A DNA stretch of 64,000 nt from M3007 sp038327555 (GTDB lineage: Bacteria; Bacteroidota; Bacteroidia; Chitinophagales; Saprospiraceae), in assembly GCA_038327555.1 (NCBI GenBank), contig JBBQLD010000001.1, positions 1 to 64,000 of the forward strand, given 5' to 3'. Below the pieces are notes generated by a model. The model worked only from the letters and a program-made list of their open reading frames with translations. It was not told the origin of the DNA and searched no databases. This document shows, in pieces, positions 33,881 to 41,666 of this stretch. Within the stretch, counting starts at the first letter, position 1. Every line of letters starts with the position of its first letter. A program made the position numbers and the translations under genes.

Positions 33881-33915
33881 TAAATTTTCACCTCTTTTCC
33901 TGGTGTGTACTTTGA

Positions 33916-33948
33916 AACGGGTAAATAATAACTTGTTATTTGCCCGTT
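33916..33948. repeat. Palindromic repeat AACGGGTAAATAATAACTT, copy B
   Basis: AACGGGTAAATAATAACTT is followed by its inverse GTTATTTGCCCGTT, with 33 bases in all. The TATATTTG -7 box of the next gene begins 10 bases downstream, so the repeat overlaps the probable -33 region. Confidence 0.75.
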
Positions 33949-33958
33949 CCTAATTGAA

Positions 33959-33966
33959 TATATTTG
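33959..33966 (+). promoter_or_regulatory. -7 box of the GH109-type gene
   Basis: TATATTTG matches TAnnTTTG, 31 bases before the ATG at 33998. A TTTG at 33939-33942 lies 16 bases upstream, within the palindromic repeat. Confidence 0.45.
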
Positions 33967-33997
33967 AGGCAATTTCAAACACAATAATTTTTTGAGA

Positions 33998-35395
33998 ATG
34001 CCTACAAAACTTGACCGTCGCTCCTTTCTCCAAAATACTGCTCTGGCCAGCGCAGCCATGATGCTGCCTAATTTAAGCAACGCTGAAAATTCTGCCGCTA
34101 CCCATATACAAACGAGTAAATCGCCTTTCCGAAGTAAACTCCGAATTGGATTTATCGGTGTCGGTTTGCGTGGCCAAAACCACGTAGAAGCTGCCCTCCT
34201 GCGCGATGATTGTGAAGTAGCTGCCATCGCTGATCCGGATGCTGGCATGTTGGCAGATTGTCTAAAAATGATCAGCGAAAAAGGCCGTAAAAAACCAGAC
34301 GTCTATGACAAGGGAGATCATGATTACCTCCGACTGTTAAAGGATAAAAACATTGATGCCGTGGTCATTGCAACACCTTGGGAATGGCATACTCAACAAT
34401 GCGTTGCTGCGATGCAGGCTGGGAAATATGTTGGCACAGAAGTCTGCGGAGGGTTCTCGCTCGATGAGTGCTGGCAGTTGGTAAACACTCATGAAGCAAC
34501 CGGTGCCCACTTGATGTTCATGGAAAATGTGTGTTACCGGCGTGATATAATGGCTGTGATGCAAATGGTTCGGGAAGGATTATTTGGCGAACTTATTCAC
34601 CTTGAAGGTGGATATGAACACGACCTGCGCGGGGTGAAATTTAATGACGGAAAAACACCCTACGATTCTGGCGCGGAGTTTGGCGAAAAAGGTTACTCTG
34701 AAGCCAAGTGGCGCACTAAACATTCGGTGCATCGCAATGGCGACCTTTACCCTACCCATGGGGTTGGGCCCATCGCCATGATGACCAATATCAATCGCGG
34801 AAACAGATTCTTGCACCTTACCGCTACTGCAAGCAAATCTCGTGGCCTACATGATTACGTGGTGAATCATCCACAAGGCGGCCCTAATCACCCCAACGCC
34901 AAAGTGCTTTTTAACCTTGGTGATAAGGTGACCACCATCCTAAAAACCTCGAATGGAGAAACGGTCATGCTCTCTCATGATACCAGTTTGGCTCGTCCAT
35001 ATTCACTTGCCTTCCGGGTGCAAGGCACACGCGGGATCTGGATGGACTTGAACAAAAGCCTTTTGCTCGAAGGCGTGACGGAAGCACACCGTTGGGCTGA
35101 AGCAAAAACGTGGCTTGAAAAACATGACCACCCACTTTGGAAAAAATACGGCTCAGATGCCACGGCGGCTGGACATGGCGGCATGGATTTTTTTGTGTTC
35201 CATCACTTTGTAGAATCGGCCAAACTTAACCAGTCCCCACAAATAGATGTGTATGATGCAGCCACCTGGCTCGCCATCACGCCACTTTCTGAAGCCAGCA
35301 TTGCCACGGGTAGTAGCCCTCAGGCATTCCCGGATTTTACGCGCGGACGCTGGACGGAGCGGAAACCGAGCTTTGCGTTTGGGGATGAATTTTGA
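33998..35395 (+). CDS. Gfo/Idh/MocA oxidoreductase of the GH109 type, Tat-exported
   Basis: 465 residues from the ATG at 33998 (a TTG lies 6 bases upstream). A twin-arginine signal is seen (LDRRSFLQNTALASAAMML). The NAD-binding fold begins KLRIGFIGVGLRGQNHVEAAL. Later HRNGDLYPTHGVGPIAMMTNINRGNRF is the signature of GH109 enzymes, which use an NAD-dependent redox mechanism to hydrolyse glycosides such as alpha-N-acetylgalactosaminides. The Tat signal suggests cofactor-loaded export to the periplasm. Substrate here is unproven. It is the last gene before the probable origin. Confidence 0.85.
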   Translation: MPTKLDRRSFLQNTALASAAMMLPNLSNAENSAATHIQTSKSPFRSKLRIGFIGVGLRGQNHVEAALLRDDCEVAAIADPDAGMLADCLKMISEKGRKKPDVYDKGDHDYLRLLKDKNIDAVVIATPWEWHTQQCVAAMQAGKYVGTEVCGGFSLDECWQLVNTHEATGAHLMFMENVCYRRDIMAVMQMVREGLFGELIHLEGGYEHDLRGVKFNDGKTPYDSGAEFGEKGYSEAKWRTKHSVHRNGDLYPTHGVGPIAMMTNINRGNRFLHLTATASKSRGLHDYVVNHPQGGPNHPNAKVLFNLGDKVTTILKTSNGETVMLSHDTSLARPYSLAFRVQGTRGIWMDLNKSLLLEGVTEAHRWAEAKTWLEKHDHPLWKKYGSDATAAGHGGMDFFVFHHFVESAKLNQSPQIDVYDAATWLAITPLSEASIATGSSPQAFPDFTRGRWTERKPSFAFGDEF

Positions 35396-35400
35396 TGGGA

Positions 35401-35935
35401 TTAATAATGGGGCTTTGTATTTCTGAAGTCAATTTGTTTTATAAATTTCCCTATATTTCTATATTTTAAGGCGTTCCAGCCAAATATAAAGTGGTATATA
35501 AAACATAAAACCTTCATTATCAAGTATTTTACCCTGTAAATATTTTGTTTTAAATACTTACCAACACCCCCTTTTTAAATCTACCTAATTCGTTCAATAT
35601 CAGGGGTATTAGAAAAGGGCTAAACTTAGAATCAGGTGTGGATAACCACTCCATTCATGCACAAGTTTTCACACCAGTACACCCATACAACCCTGAAAAG
35701 TGGGGATCAGCAGGAAGCACTGTGTATAAGCGCTCGCTCGTAAACGTTCGTTAACAACAGCCCGAAGATCTAAACGTCTAACACTATGTTTTTCCACTTT
35801 TTTAGATTTTTCTGTGGAGAAATAGGCAAGTGCTTGATTATAAAAAGCTAATCTTGTGGGTAAGCTGTTGGCAAGGTTGGTAACGTAACTTAACCTGGAC
35901 TTTACATGCAATAGTTATAACGTTTTCCACAAACT
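35401..35935. other. oriC: Probable chromosomal replication origin (oriC)
   Basis: The 689-base gene-free region 35396-36084 has two parts. Left, 35401-35580 holds only 47 G/C in 180 bases, a candidate unwinding element. Right, five DnaA-box-like 9-mers occur: 35637-35645 (TTATCCACA on the minus strand, perfect), 35721-35729 (TTATACACA, minus), 35813-35821 (TTCTCCACA, minus), 35855-35863 (TTACCCACA, minus) and 35923-35931 (TTTTCCACA, plus). Three of them fit TTWTNCACA. Sampled rows show C>G to the left and G>C to the right on the plus strand, as expected at an origin. parS-like sites are 4.4 kb away. dnaA is not in the window. An 80-residue ORF on the minus strand here is not convincing. Confidence 0.72.
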
Positions 35936-36084
35936 AACAGCCCTTATGATGCCCGTAGGGGTTATTTTTTAAACCATCTAAATTTCATAGAAAGGAGTCA
36001 AGTATGGAAAACTCAAAGTCGAAACGGCTCTACTTTTGTTTGAAGTTTTAAAGTTCTCTAATAAGCACTTAGCGCAACCTATAC

Positions 36085-37167
36085 ATGGCAAACTCTTTTT
36101 TCAAATTCCGCTTTGCGGATGATTTTCAGATTTCGCGAGCAGTCAAAATCTGGCTCATTACTGGTTTGGTGATGATATTTTTTCAAATTGTAATTGGGGG
36201 CGTAACGCGATTAACCGGGAGTGGACTAAGCATCACACGATGGGAAATTGTAACCGGGAGTCTTCCGCCACTTAATGAAACCGATTGGTTGTCGGAATTT
36301 GAATTGTACAAGCAAACACCTCAATATCAAAAGATTAACCAAGGGATGTCGGTGGACGAATTTAAATTCATCTACTTCTGGGAGTATTTCCATAGGCTTT
36401 GGGCACGGCTAATGTTCTTTGTTTTTGTCATCCCGTTCGTGTGGTTTTTGTGGCGGGGCATGCTGTCTAGAAAGTTACTTCCCCGGATGTTGACCGTGGT
36501 AGCGCTGGCAGGTCTGGAAGGTTTTTTTGGTTGGGCGATGGTTGCAAGTGGTTTGATCAAAAGACCCTGGGTGAACGCTTACAACCTGACTCTGCACCTC
36601 TGCATGGCTTTAGTGATTTTTGCATACTTGCTTTGGACCTGGTTTTTGGCGGCTTCGCCCAAGTTGCCTGATTTTACTAGTCCCCGATTTCGGCGGTTGG
36701 CATGGACGCTATTTGGGGTCACTTTTTTCCAAATTGCTTTGGGGGCCATTATGTCGGGCTCGAAAGCTGGATTGTTTTTTCCAACTTGGCCAGACATGAA
36801 CGGAGAGTATTTTCCAACGGTTTTGCTCGATGGCAGCCACTGGACTTTGGATAGTTTTATACATTACGATACCAACCCGTTCATGCCAGCACTGATTCAC
36901 CTTTTGCACCGAAATACAGCTTACCTACTAACGGGAATGGTGTTGTACTTTGTGTGGAAAATTTTTCAGGAAAACATTTCTTCGGTACTGCGGCGCAGTG
37001 GATTGGCACTTATTGGAGCGGTGAGTGTTCAGGTTTTACTGGGCATATTCACGGTAATCAATTGCAAGGCAAAAGTTCCGGTTGATCTAGGCGTGGCACA
37101 CCAGGCTTGTGCAGTGATCGTGTTGAGTAGTGTCTTGTGGATATGTTTTCAACTGCGTAAAAAGTAG
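36085..37167 (+). CDS. ctaA: Heme A synthase, COX15/CtaA family
   Basis: 360 residues with about eight membrane helices. It converts heme O to heme A for aa3-type cytochrome oxidases in the inner membrane. The family marks are the heme-binding histidines in FWEYFHRLWARLM, TLHLCMAL, LIHLLHRNTAYLL and DLGVAHQACAVIV, and the early IGGVTRLTGSGLSITRWE loop. It is of the longer COX15-type group. First gene to the right of the probable origin. No ctaB is adjacent in the window. Confidence 0.94.
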   Translation: MANSFFKFRFADDFQISRAVKIWLITGLVMIFFQIVIGGVTRLTGSGLSITRWEIVTGSLPPLNETDWLSEFELYKQTPQYQKINQGMSVDEFKFIYFWEYFHRLWARLMFFVFVIPFVWFLWRGMLSRKLLPRMLTVVALAGLEGFFGWAMVASGLIKRPWVNAYNLTLHLCMALVIFAYLLWTWFLAASPKLPDFTSPRFRRLAWTLFGVTFFQIALGAIMSGSKAGLFFPTWPDMNGEYFPTVLLDGSHWTLDSFIHYDTNPFMPALIHLLHRNTAYLLTGMVLYFVWKIFQENISSVLRRSGLALIGAVSVQVLLGIFTVINCKAKVPVDLGVAHQACAVIVLSSVLWICFQLRKK

Positions 37168-37215
37168 AACCCGGGAAGCTTGGTCTGGAATCAGTCTTTG
37201 TTTGCCGCTTTTTTC

Positions 37216-37223
37216 TACTTTTG
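37216..37223 (+). promoter_or_regulatory. -7 box upstream of the alpha/beta hydrolase gene
   Basis: TACTTTTG matches TAnnTTTG, 49 bases before the ATG at 37273. A TTTG ends at 37200, 15 bases upstream, shorter than the usual spacer. Confidence 0.4.
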
Positions 37224-37272
37224 CCCATACGACCAATCGTATATCATAGAATCAATCAGAAATATCCCGCGC

Positions 37273-38043
37273 ATGAATTTTCAGATACAAGAAGAAGAAG
37301 GTTTCAAATACATCGAAACCGGAGGCGATGGTACGCCACTCATGTTGCTTCATGGCTTGTTTGGAGCACTGAGCAACTTTGAGGACATCATCAATCATTT
37401 TTCTCCTAAACACAATGTGGTGATTCCGCTGTTGCCCATTTATGAATTGCCCATTTTCCAGGTTTCTGTATCGGGATTGGTGGATTTTGTGGATAAGTTT
37501 GTGGAATACAAGGGATATGAAAAAGTACACGTGCTGGGCAATTCGCTAGGTGGACATGTGGCGCTACTCTATGTCATTGCGCATCCAGAACGGATTGCAT
37601 CCGTAACGCTCACCGGAAGCTCAGGTTTGTACGAAAGTGCATTCGGCACCGCCTTCCCCAAGCGTGGTGACTATGAATACATCAAAACTAAAACCGCCGC
37701 AACCTTCTACGACCCAGCCATGGCAAGTAAAGAATTGGTGGACGAAGTGTTTGGCATTGTCAACGACCGGGGCAAAGCCATCCGGGTAGTAGCCACGGCC
37801 AAATCTGCAGTACGGCACAATCTGGCCGATAAACTCCACAAGATCAAAGCGCCCACCCTGCTCATCTGGGGATTACAGGATATTGTTACCCCTTCTTTTG
37901 TTGGAGAAAAATTTCATGAGTTGATAGAAAACTCACAGCTACACATGCTGGATAAATGTGGGCATGCACCGATGATGGAAAAACCGGCGGAGTTTAATGT
38001 TTTGTTGGATGCGTTTTTGGATGAGGTGGAGGGGAAGGGATAG
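37273..38043 (+). CDS. Alpha/beta hydrolase
   Basis: 256 residues from the ATG at 37273. The frame is open further upstream, but the family fold starts with MNFQIQEEEGFKYIETGGDG. Seen are the oxyanion loop LMLLHGLFGALSNF, the nucleophile elbow GNSLGGH (Ser91), the acid Asp203 in IWGLQDIVTP, and His231 in KCGHAPMMEKP. No membrane or signal segment. The substrate class (ester, lactone, epoxide or C-C bond) cannot be inferred. Follows ctaA on the same strand. Confidence 0.88.
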   Translation: MNFQIQEEEGFKYIETGGDGTPLMLLHGLFGALSNFEDIINHFSPKHNVVIPLLPIYELPIFQVSVSGLVDFVDKFVEYKGYEKVHVLGNSLGGHVALLYVIAHPERIASVTLTGSSGLYESAFGTAFPKRGDYEYIKTKTAATFYDPAMASKELVDEVFGIVNDRGKAIRVVATAKSAVRHNLADKLHKIKAPTLLIWGLQDIVTPSFVGEKFHELIENSQLHMLDKCGHAPMMEKPAEFNVLLDAFLDEVEGKG

Positions 38044-38314
38044 GGGACTTTACCGCAACGGACGGTTAAGGGTAAAACTTGAATCTAGTTGATCTTTTGT
38101 TGTTGGTATTTGAAGTGTTAGCTACAAAGGAAAGGGAAAAGGATCGCGCCCCTGTTTGTCGTCCTGCAGGCTTACCAGATGGTCGGGATACGAGAAAATT
38201 TTGTTCCGCACTCACCAAAGCAAAGCACATCAAAACAATCTGAAAACCAACACTTTAAGACAAAATTAGTCAGAACAAATGGCGGATTTGTCTTTTAGCT
38301 AAATTAAGATTTTC

Positions 38315-38489
38315 CAGCCGTACACTTCTTTTTTGCGGCTTGTCATTCTGAACGTAGTGAGGAATCTGAGGCCGAAGGCCTAAAATTTAGAAGAAAAAGC
38401 TTCGGCCTTCGGCCTCAGATTCTTCACTACGTTCAGAATGACAAGCAATTTGAACGCGCAAATTTTCAAAATAAAAAAGTGTACAGCTG
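38315..38489. repeat. Nested palindromic (MITE-like) intergenic element
   Basis: Inner arms of roughly 45 bp at 38338-38446 include CTTGTCATTCTGAACGTAGT and TCTGAGGCCGAAGGCC, repeated inverted as GGCCTTCGGCCTCAGA and TCACTACGTTCAGAATGACA. The outer arms are CAGCCGTACACTTCTTTTTT (38315-) and its partner near 38470-38489 (AAAAAAGTGTACAGCTG). No ORF is carried. The first part of the 583-base gap (38044-38314) shows no feature I recognise. Confidence 0.8.
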
Positions 38490-38515
38490 AAAGAATTAAG
38501 ATCAATCTGTACCGA

Positions 38516-38543
38516 CCCATCTGGGTATTCTCACCCAGATGGG
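38516..38543 (+). promoter_or_regulatory. Hairpin in the hemW leader
   Basis: CCCATCTGGGT and ACCCAGATGGG form a perfect 11-bp stem with a 6-base loop, about 84 bases before the hemW start. It may be a leader structure. No known riboswitch pattern was recognised. Confidence 0.35.
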
Positions 38544-38626
38544 AGAAAGCCGATGCAACTGACGCAGTAAAAAAAATCCGACGCAGCGACGACTGCTCAA
38601 ACCATCCCCAAAAAAGAAGTGACTCA

Positions 38627-39751
38627 ATGCCCGGCCTCTACCTCCACATCCCCTTTTGCAAGCAAGCCTGCAATTATTGCAATTTTCACTTTTCTACCAC
38701 GCTCCGACAAAAAGGAGCCATGGTCGAAGCACTTTTGAAGGAACTTGAATTGCAGCAAGGCTATCTCCAGGGCGAGGAAATTCAATCTATCTACTTTGGG
38801 GGTGGCACACCATCTTTGTTGGAAGTCGGGGAATTGGAACAGATTTTTGAAAAGATCAACCGAATCCACAAGGTAACGCCCGATGCCGAGATAACCCTCG
38901 AGGCCAATCCGGACGACCTAAGCCCGGAAAAACTCCGGGATTTAAAAAACTATACTCCAGTCAATCGCCTGAGCATTGGCATTCAGTCTTTTGCTGATGT
39001 CGATCTGCGCTGGATGAATCGTGCGCATACCTCTACGCATGCCCGGGCTTGTCTGGATGATGCGCTGGCCAAAGGTTTTCATGATTTGACCATTGATTTG
39101 ATTTACGGCGCTCCGACTACCCCTGACGAGCAATGGGCAGAAAACCTTCGCCTGGCTTTTGAATATGAAATCCCGCACCTTTCCTGCTACTGTCTTACGG
39201 TGGAAGAGGGCACGGCGCTTGGCACATTTGTCCGCCGAGGTCAGCAACCACCGGTAGATGAAGACCGCGCAGCCCGACAGTTTGAAATGCTGATGGAATC
39301 CGCTGCCGGGAAGGGTTATGAGCATTATGAGATTTCAAATTTTGCTCTTCCAGGGCGTTATGCCCGGCACAATACCAATTACTGGCGATCGGAGTCTTAC
39401 CTGGGCATCGGGCCTTCGGCGCACTCTTTTGATGGGATTTCCCGACAATGGAATGTCGCAAATAATGCCAAGTATATCAATCAGTTATGTGAAGGAATTG
39501 TCCCTTTCGAACGGGAAGTACTCACGCCTGTGCAACAATACAACGAATATGTGATGACTGCACTGCGCACCATGTGGGGGGCTGACCTAGAAAAAATCCG
39601 AACCATGGGGGAAGAGTTTACGAAGCATTTCGAAACGCAGGCCCAGTCTTTTTTAGCAAGCGGGGTGTTGGAAAAAGATGCACAAACATTTCGGCTTTCT
39701 CGAGCAGGTAAGCTTTTGGCAGATCGGGTGGCGATGGAGTTGTTTGTGTAG
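38627..39751 (+). CDS. hemW: Radical SAM heme chaperone HemW (HemN-like)
   Basis: 374 residues from the ATG at 38627. The open frame 5' of it reads into the repeat and hairpin and is not protein-like. The 4Fe-4S motif is CKQACNYC (Cys11, Cys15, Cys18) followed by Phe20, characteristic of HemW rather than true HemN. Further motifs are SIYFGGGTPSLLE, VNRLSIGIQSFADVDLRWMNR and LSCYCLTVEEGTALG. HemW delivers heme to respiratory enzymes. In this window heme A synthase is 2.6 kb away, which fits but does not prove a joint role. Confidence 0.92.
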   Translation: MPGLYLHIPFCKQACNYCNFHFSTTLRQKGAMVEALLKELELQQGYLQGEEIQSIYFGGGTPSLLEVGELEQIFEKINRIHKVTPDAEITLEANPDDLSPEKLRDLKNYTPVNRLSIGIQSFADVDLRWMNRAHTSTHARACLDDALAKGFHDLTIDLIYGAPTTPDEQWAENLRLAFEYEIPHLSCYCLTVEEGTALGTFVRRGQQPPVDEDRAARQFEMLMESAAGKGYEHYEISNFALPGRYARHNTNYWRSESYLGIGPSAHSFDGISRQWNVANNAKYINQLCEGIVPFEREVLTPVQQYNEYVMTALRTMWGADLEKIRTMGEEFTKHFETQAQSFLASGVLEKDAQTFRLSRAGKLLADRVAMELFV

Positions 39752-39996
39752 GACGAAATTCATTTCGTCTATTAAAATGACGAAATAAATTTCGTTTTAC
39801 ATCAATGACGAAATAAATTTCGTTTTACATCAATGACGAAATAAATTTCGTTTTACATCAATGACGAAATAAATTTCGTCCTACATCAATAACGAAATAA
39901 ATTTCGTCTTACATTAATGACGAAATAAATTTCGTCCTACATCAATAACGAAATAAATTTCGTTTTACAAGACCGTCGAAATGAATTTCGTCGTAC
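39751..39996. repeat. 28-bp tandem repeat array with internal palindrome
   Basis: Seven full units of period 28 run from 39777 to 39972, with a divergent unit at each edge. Each unit contains ACGAAATAAATTTCGT, a near-perfect palindrome, and a short CCTACATCAAT-type or TTTTACATCAAT linker. Units 1-3 are identical and the others differ by one to four bases. There are no unique spacers. It fills the gap between hemW and the response regulator, ending 13 bases before its ATG. Confidence 0.92.
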
Positions 39997-40009
39997 TTAC
40001 CTTTGCAAT

Positions 40010-40696
40010 ATGTTACGAATCCTGTTAGTCGAAGACGAAGCCCATATCCGTGATGCGGTAAAACTCAATCTCGAACTCGAGGGTTACGAGGTAGTGAGTA
40101 CTGGCAATGGCCGAAAAGCGCTAGAACTGTTTGATGGTCAGCATTTTGACTTGCTGCTTCTCGATGTAATGCTTCCTGAAGTGGATGGTTTTGACATTAC
40201 AGAAAAGGTGCGCCTTACCAACACAGAAGTACCTATCCTGTTACTAACGGCCAAAGACATGAGTCAAGATCGTGTGACGGGCCTGAAAAAAGGCGCCGAC
40301 GATTACCTCACCAAACCTTTCAACCTCGAAGAATTGTTGCTGCGGGTAAGTAAACTCCTCAAAAGAAGCCAACGCCAAAAAGGCGATCCGCTTTCGTTGT
40401 TTGAATTTGGGGGCAACAAAATAAATTTTGACACATTCGAAGCCATCACTTTCCGAGGCGAAGCCATCACCCTCACGAAAAAAGAAACCATGCTGCTCAA
40501 GCTCCTCGCCGAACGCAAAGAGGAGGTGGTAAGTCGCAACCAAATCTTGCAAGCCGTTTGGGGTTACGATGTTTTTCCGAGCACACGTACGATTGACAAC
40601 TTCATTTTGTCGTTCAGAAAATACTTCGAGGAAGACCCCAAAACGCCACGCTTTTTCCATTCAATTCGGGGGGTGGGATACAAGTTTACCTTGTGA
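40010..40696 (+). CDS. Response regulator, OmpR/PhoB family (orphan)
   Basis: 228 residues. A receiver domain (1-120) has the acidic pair Glu8-Asp9, phospho-acceptor Asp52 in LLLLDVMLPEVDGF, Thr80 and Lys102 in DDYLTKPF. It joins a winged-helix DNA-binding domain (VSRNQILQAVWGYDVFPSTRTIDNFILSFRKYFEE ... GVGYKFTL). No histidine kinase gene is adjacent. The 28-bp palindromic array lies directly upstream, so autoregulation by binding there is possible but untested. Confidence 0.93.
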   Translation: MLRILLVEDEAHIRDAVKLNLELEGYEVVSTGNGRKALELFDGQHFDLLLLDVMLPEVDGFDITEKVRLTNTEVPILLLTAKDMSQDRVTGLKKGADDYLTKPFNLEELLLRVSKLLKRSQRQKGDPLSLFEFGGNKINFDTFEAITFRGEAITLTKKETMLLKLLAERKEEVVSRNQILQAVWGYDVFPSTRTIDNFILSFRKYFEEDPKTPRFFHSIRGVGYKFTL

Positions 40697-40740
40697 TCCT
40701 GGCATTTAAGCCTCTATCGTTTAGCCCCACGCTTAAGTAC

Positions 40741-40790
40741 TGGAACAAACAAATCACCAAATCCACCAATAAACAAATCACCAATCGCCA
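40741..40790 (+). repeat. Short CCAAATC-phrase run
   Basis: CAAACAAATCACCAAATCC and ACAAATCACCAATC repeat the phrases of the CCAAATCCCC family. It lies after the response regulator stop and just before yidD. No inverted partner was found here. Confidence 0.5.
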
Positions 40791-40802
40791 TCAGACCAAG
40801 CC

Positions 40803-41039
40803 ATGTGGTTGCTCAAACAAATACTAATTCTCTTCATTCGGTTCTATCAGGTAACACTTTCGCCTTTTTTGGGTGCCAACAAATGCCGTTATCAGCCGAC
40901 TTGCTCGTATTTTGCGATTGAGGCTTTGCAGGAATGGGGACCGTTCAAAGGGAGTTACATGGCCGCAAAACGAATATGGCGATGTCACCCTTGGAGTAAG
41001 CATCCCATAAATGACCCTGTGCCGAAAAAACAGGTTTAA
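40803..41039 (+). CDS. yidD: Membrane protein insertion efficiency factor YidD
   Basis: 78 residues. The family signature is RFYQVTLSPFLGANKCRYQPTCSYFAIEAL and RIWRCHPW. YidD is a small protein on the cytoplasmic face of the membrane that helps YidC insert proteins. The usual neighbours rnpA and yidC are absent here. Length matches the family. Confidence 0.92.
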   Translation: MWLLKQILILFIRFYQVTLSPFLGANKCRYQPTCSYFAIEALQEWGPFKGSYMAAKRIWRCHPWSKHPINDPVPKKQV

Positions 41040-41073
41040 TAATTGAATTTATAAACGTTTTTGGCCGTTTAGT

Positions 41074-41087
41074 AACGGGTAAATAAT
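41074..41087 (+). repeat. Half copy of the AACGGGTAAATAATAACTT repeat
   Basis: AACGGGTAAATAAT matches the left arm of copies A and B exactly for 14 bases. No right arm was found. It is 60 bases upstream of the first tiny lipoprotein gene. Confidence 0.45.
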
Positions 41088-41147
41088 GGATTCACAATTC
41101 TCGCGTTCTTTAGCGGTCTACTCAATAACATACAACCCACTCAATTT

Positions 41148-41303
41148 ATGAAATTTTCCCGCTTTTTCCCTCCGGCACTCCTGCTAATTTTTGTGATTGC
41201 AGTAATTGCCCCGGCTTGCAGCCGCGGATCAGGATGCCCACAGGCTACCCATGCCAGTGATGTTTTTTCAAAAGATGGCAAGAAAAAAAGCAAGAAAAAC
41301 TGA
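41148..41303 (+). CDS. Tiny Lys-rich lipoprotein, first of two tandem paralogues
   Basis: 51 residues, too short to be noticed by most ORF callers. The ATG at 41148 begins MKFSRFFPPALLLIFVIAV, a lipoprotein signal ending IAPACSRGSGCP. The predicted mature peptide is under 30 residues and ends in a Lys-rich tail (KDGKKKSKKN). The next gene starts 7 bases later and encodes a paralogue sharing APACSxxSGCP. The role is unknown; a basic peptide tethered to the outer membrane inner leaflet is suggested. Confidence 0.6.
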   Translation: MKFSRFFPPALLLIFVIAVIAPACSRGSGCPQATHASDVFSKDGKKKSKKN

Positions 41304-41310
41304 ACCAGCC

Positions 41311-41496
41311 ATGAATATCCGTCGCCATTGGCCCTTGGTTTTTATGCTGTTCTTTTCTTTGGTGTTGGCCGCGCCTGCATGTAGTAAAAAAAGCGGTTGC
41401 CCAGCGGAATCGAGTTTAAAAGCACCTAAAAAGAAAAAGGGCAAAACACAGAAAGGGCTGATGCCCAAGAAGACACGTAAAAAGGTAGGCGGCTAG
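41311..41496 (+). CDS. Tiny Lys-rich lipoprotein, second of two tandem paralogues
   Basis: 61 residues from the ATG at 41311. The signal is MNIRRHWPLVFMLFFSLVLA and the lipobox region AAPACSKKSGCP. The tail is almost all Lys, Arg, Gly and Pro (APKKKKGKTQKGLMPKKTRK). It resembles the preceding gene over the lipobox and the second Cys six residues on. A terminator follows, so the two genes form a short operon that may include yidD. Confidence 0.65.
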   Translation: MNIRRHWPLVFMLFFSLVLAAPACSKKSGCPAESSLKAPKKKKGKTQKGLMPKKTRKKVGG

Positions 41497-41510
41497 TTTT
41501 TCGCCTGGGT

Positions 41511-41553
41511 ACAAATGGGCTGTTCGCCAATGGTGAGCAGCCCATTTGTTTTT
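41511..41553 (+). terminator. Intrinsic terminator after the tiny lipoprotein pair
   Basis: ACAAATGGGCTG and CAGCCCATTTGT pair around a loop, followed by TTTTT. It starts 14 bases after the stop codon. Confidence 0.85.
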
Positions 41554-41666
41554 CATTGCTTTCAAATAAAGTTTTTTTGTATTTTTTTTACATAGAAGCC
41601 AAATAGGCCCAATTTTGGTGGCATTTAATTTTTCTCGTTTATTCATACAAACAACCAACTTTTCCT

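Noticed and set aside
35666..35674. TTTTCACAC as a further DnaA box
   Set aside because: It misaligns with TTWTNCACA (one base short in the middle) and was not counted.
35669..35911. 80-residue ORF on the minus strand in the origin region
   Set aside because: It overlaps several DnaA-box-like sites, lacks a recognisable domain and its composition looks random.
38315..38489. Insertion sequence
   Set aside because: The element has palindromic arms but no transposase or other ORF; it is at most MITE-like.
38438..38626. N-terminal extension of hemW by 63 residues
   Set aside because: It runs through the palindromic element and the leader hairpin, and HemW proteins start at MPGLYLHIPFC.
39777..39972. 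CRISPR array (regular 28-bp repeats)
   Set aside because: Units are directly adjacent with no unique spacers, and no cas gene is nearby; it is a simple tandem repeat.
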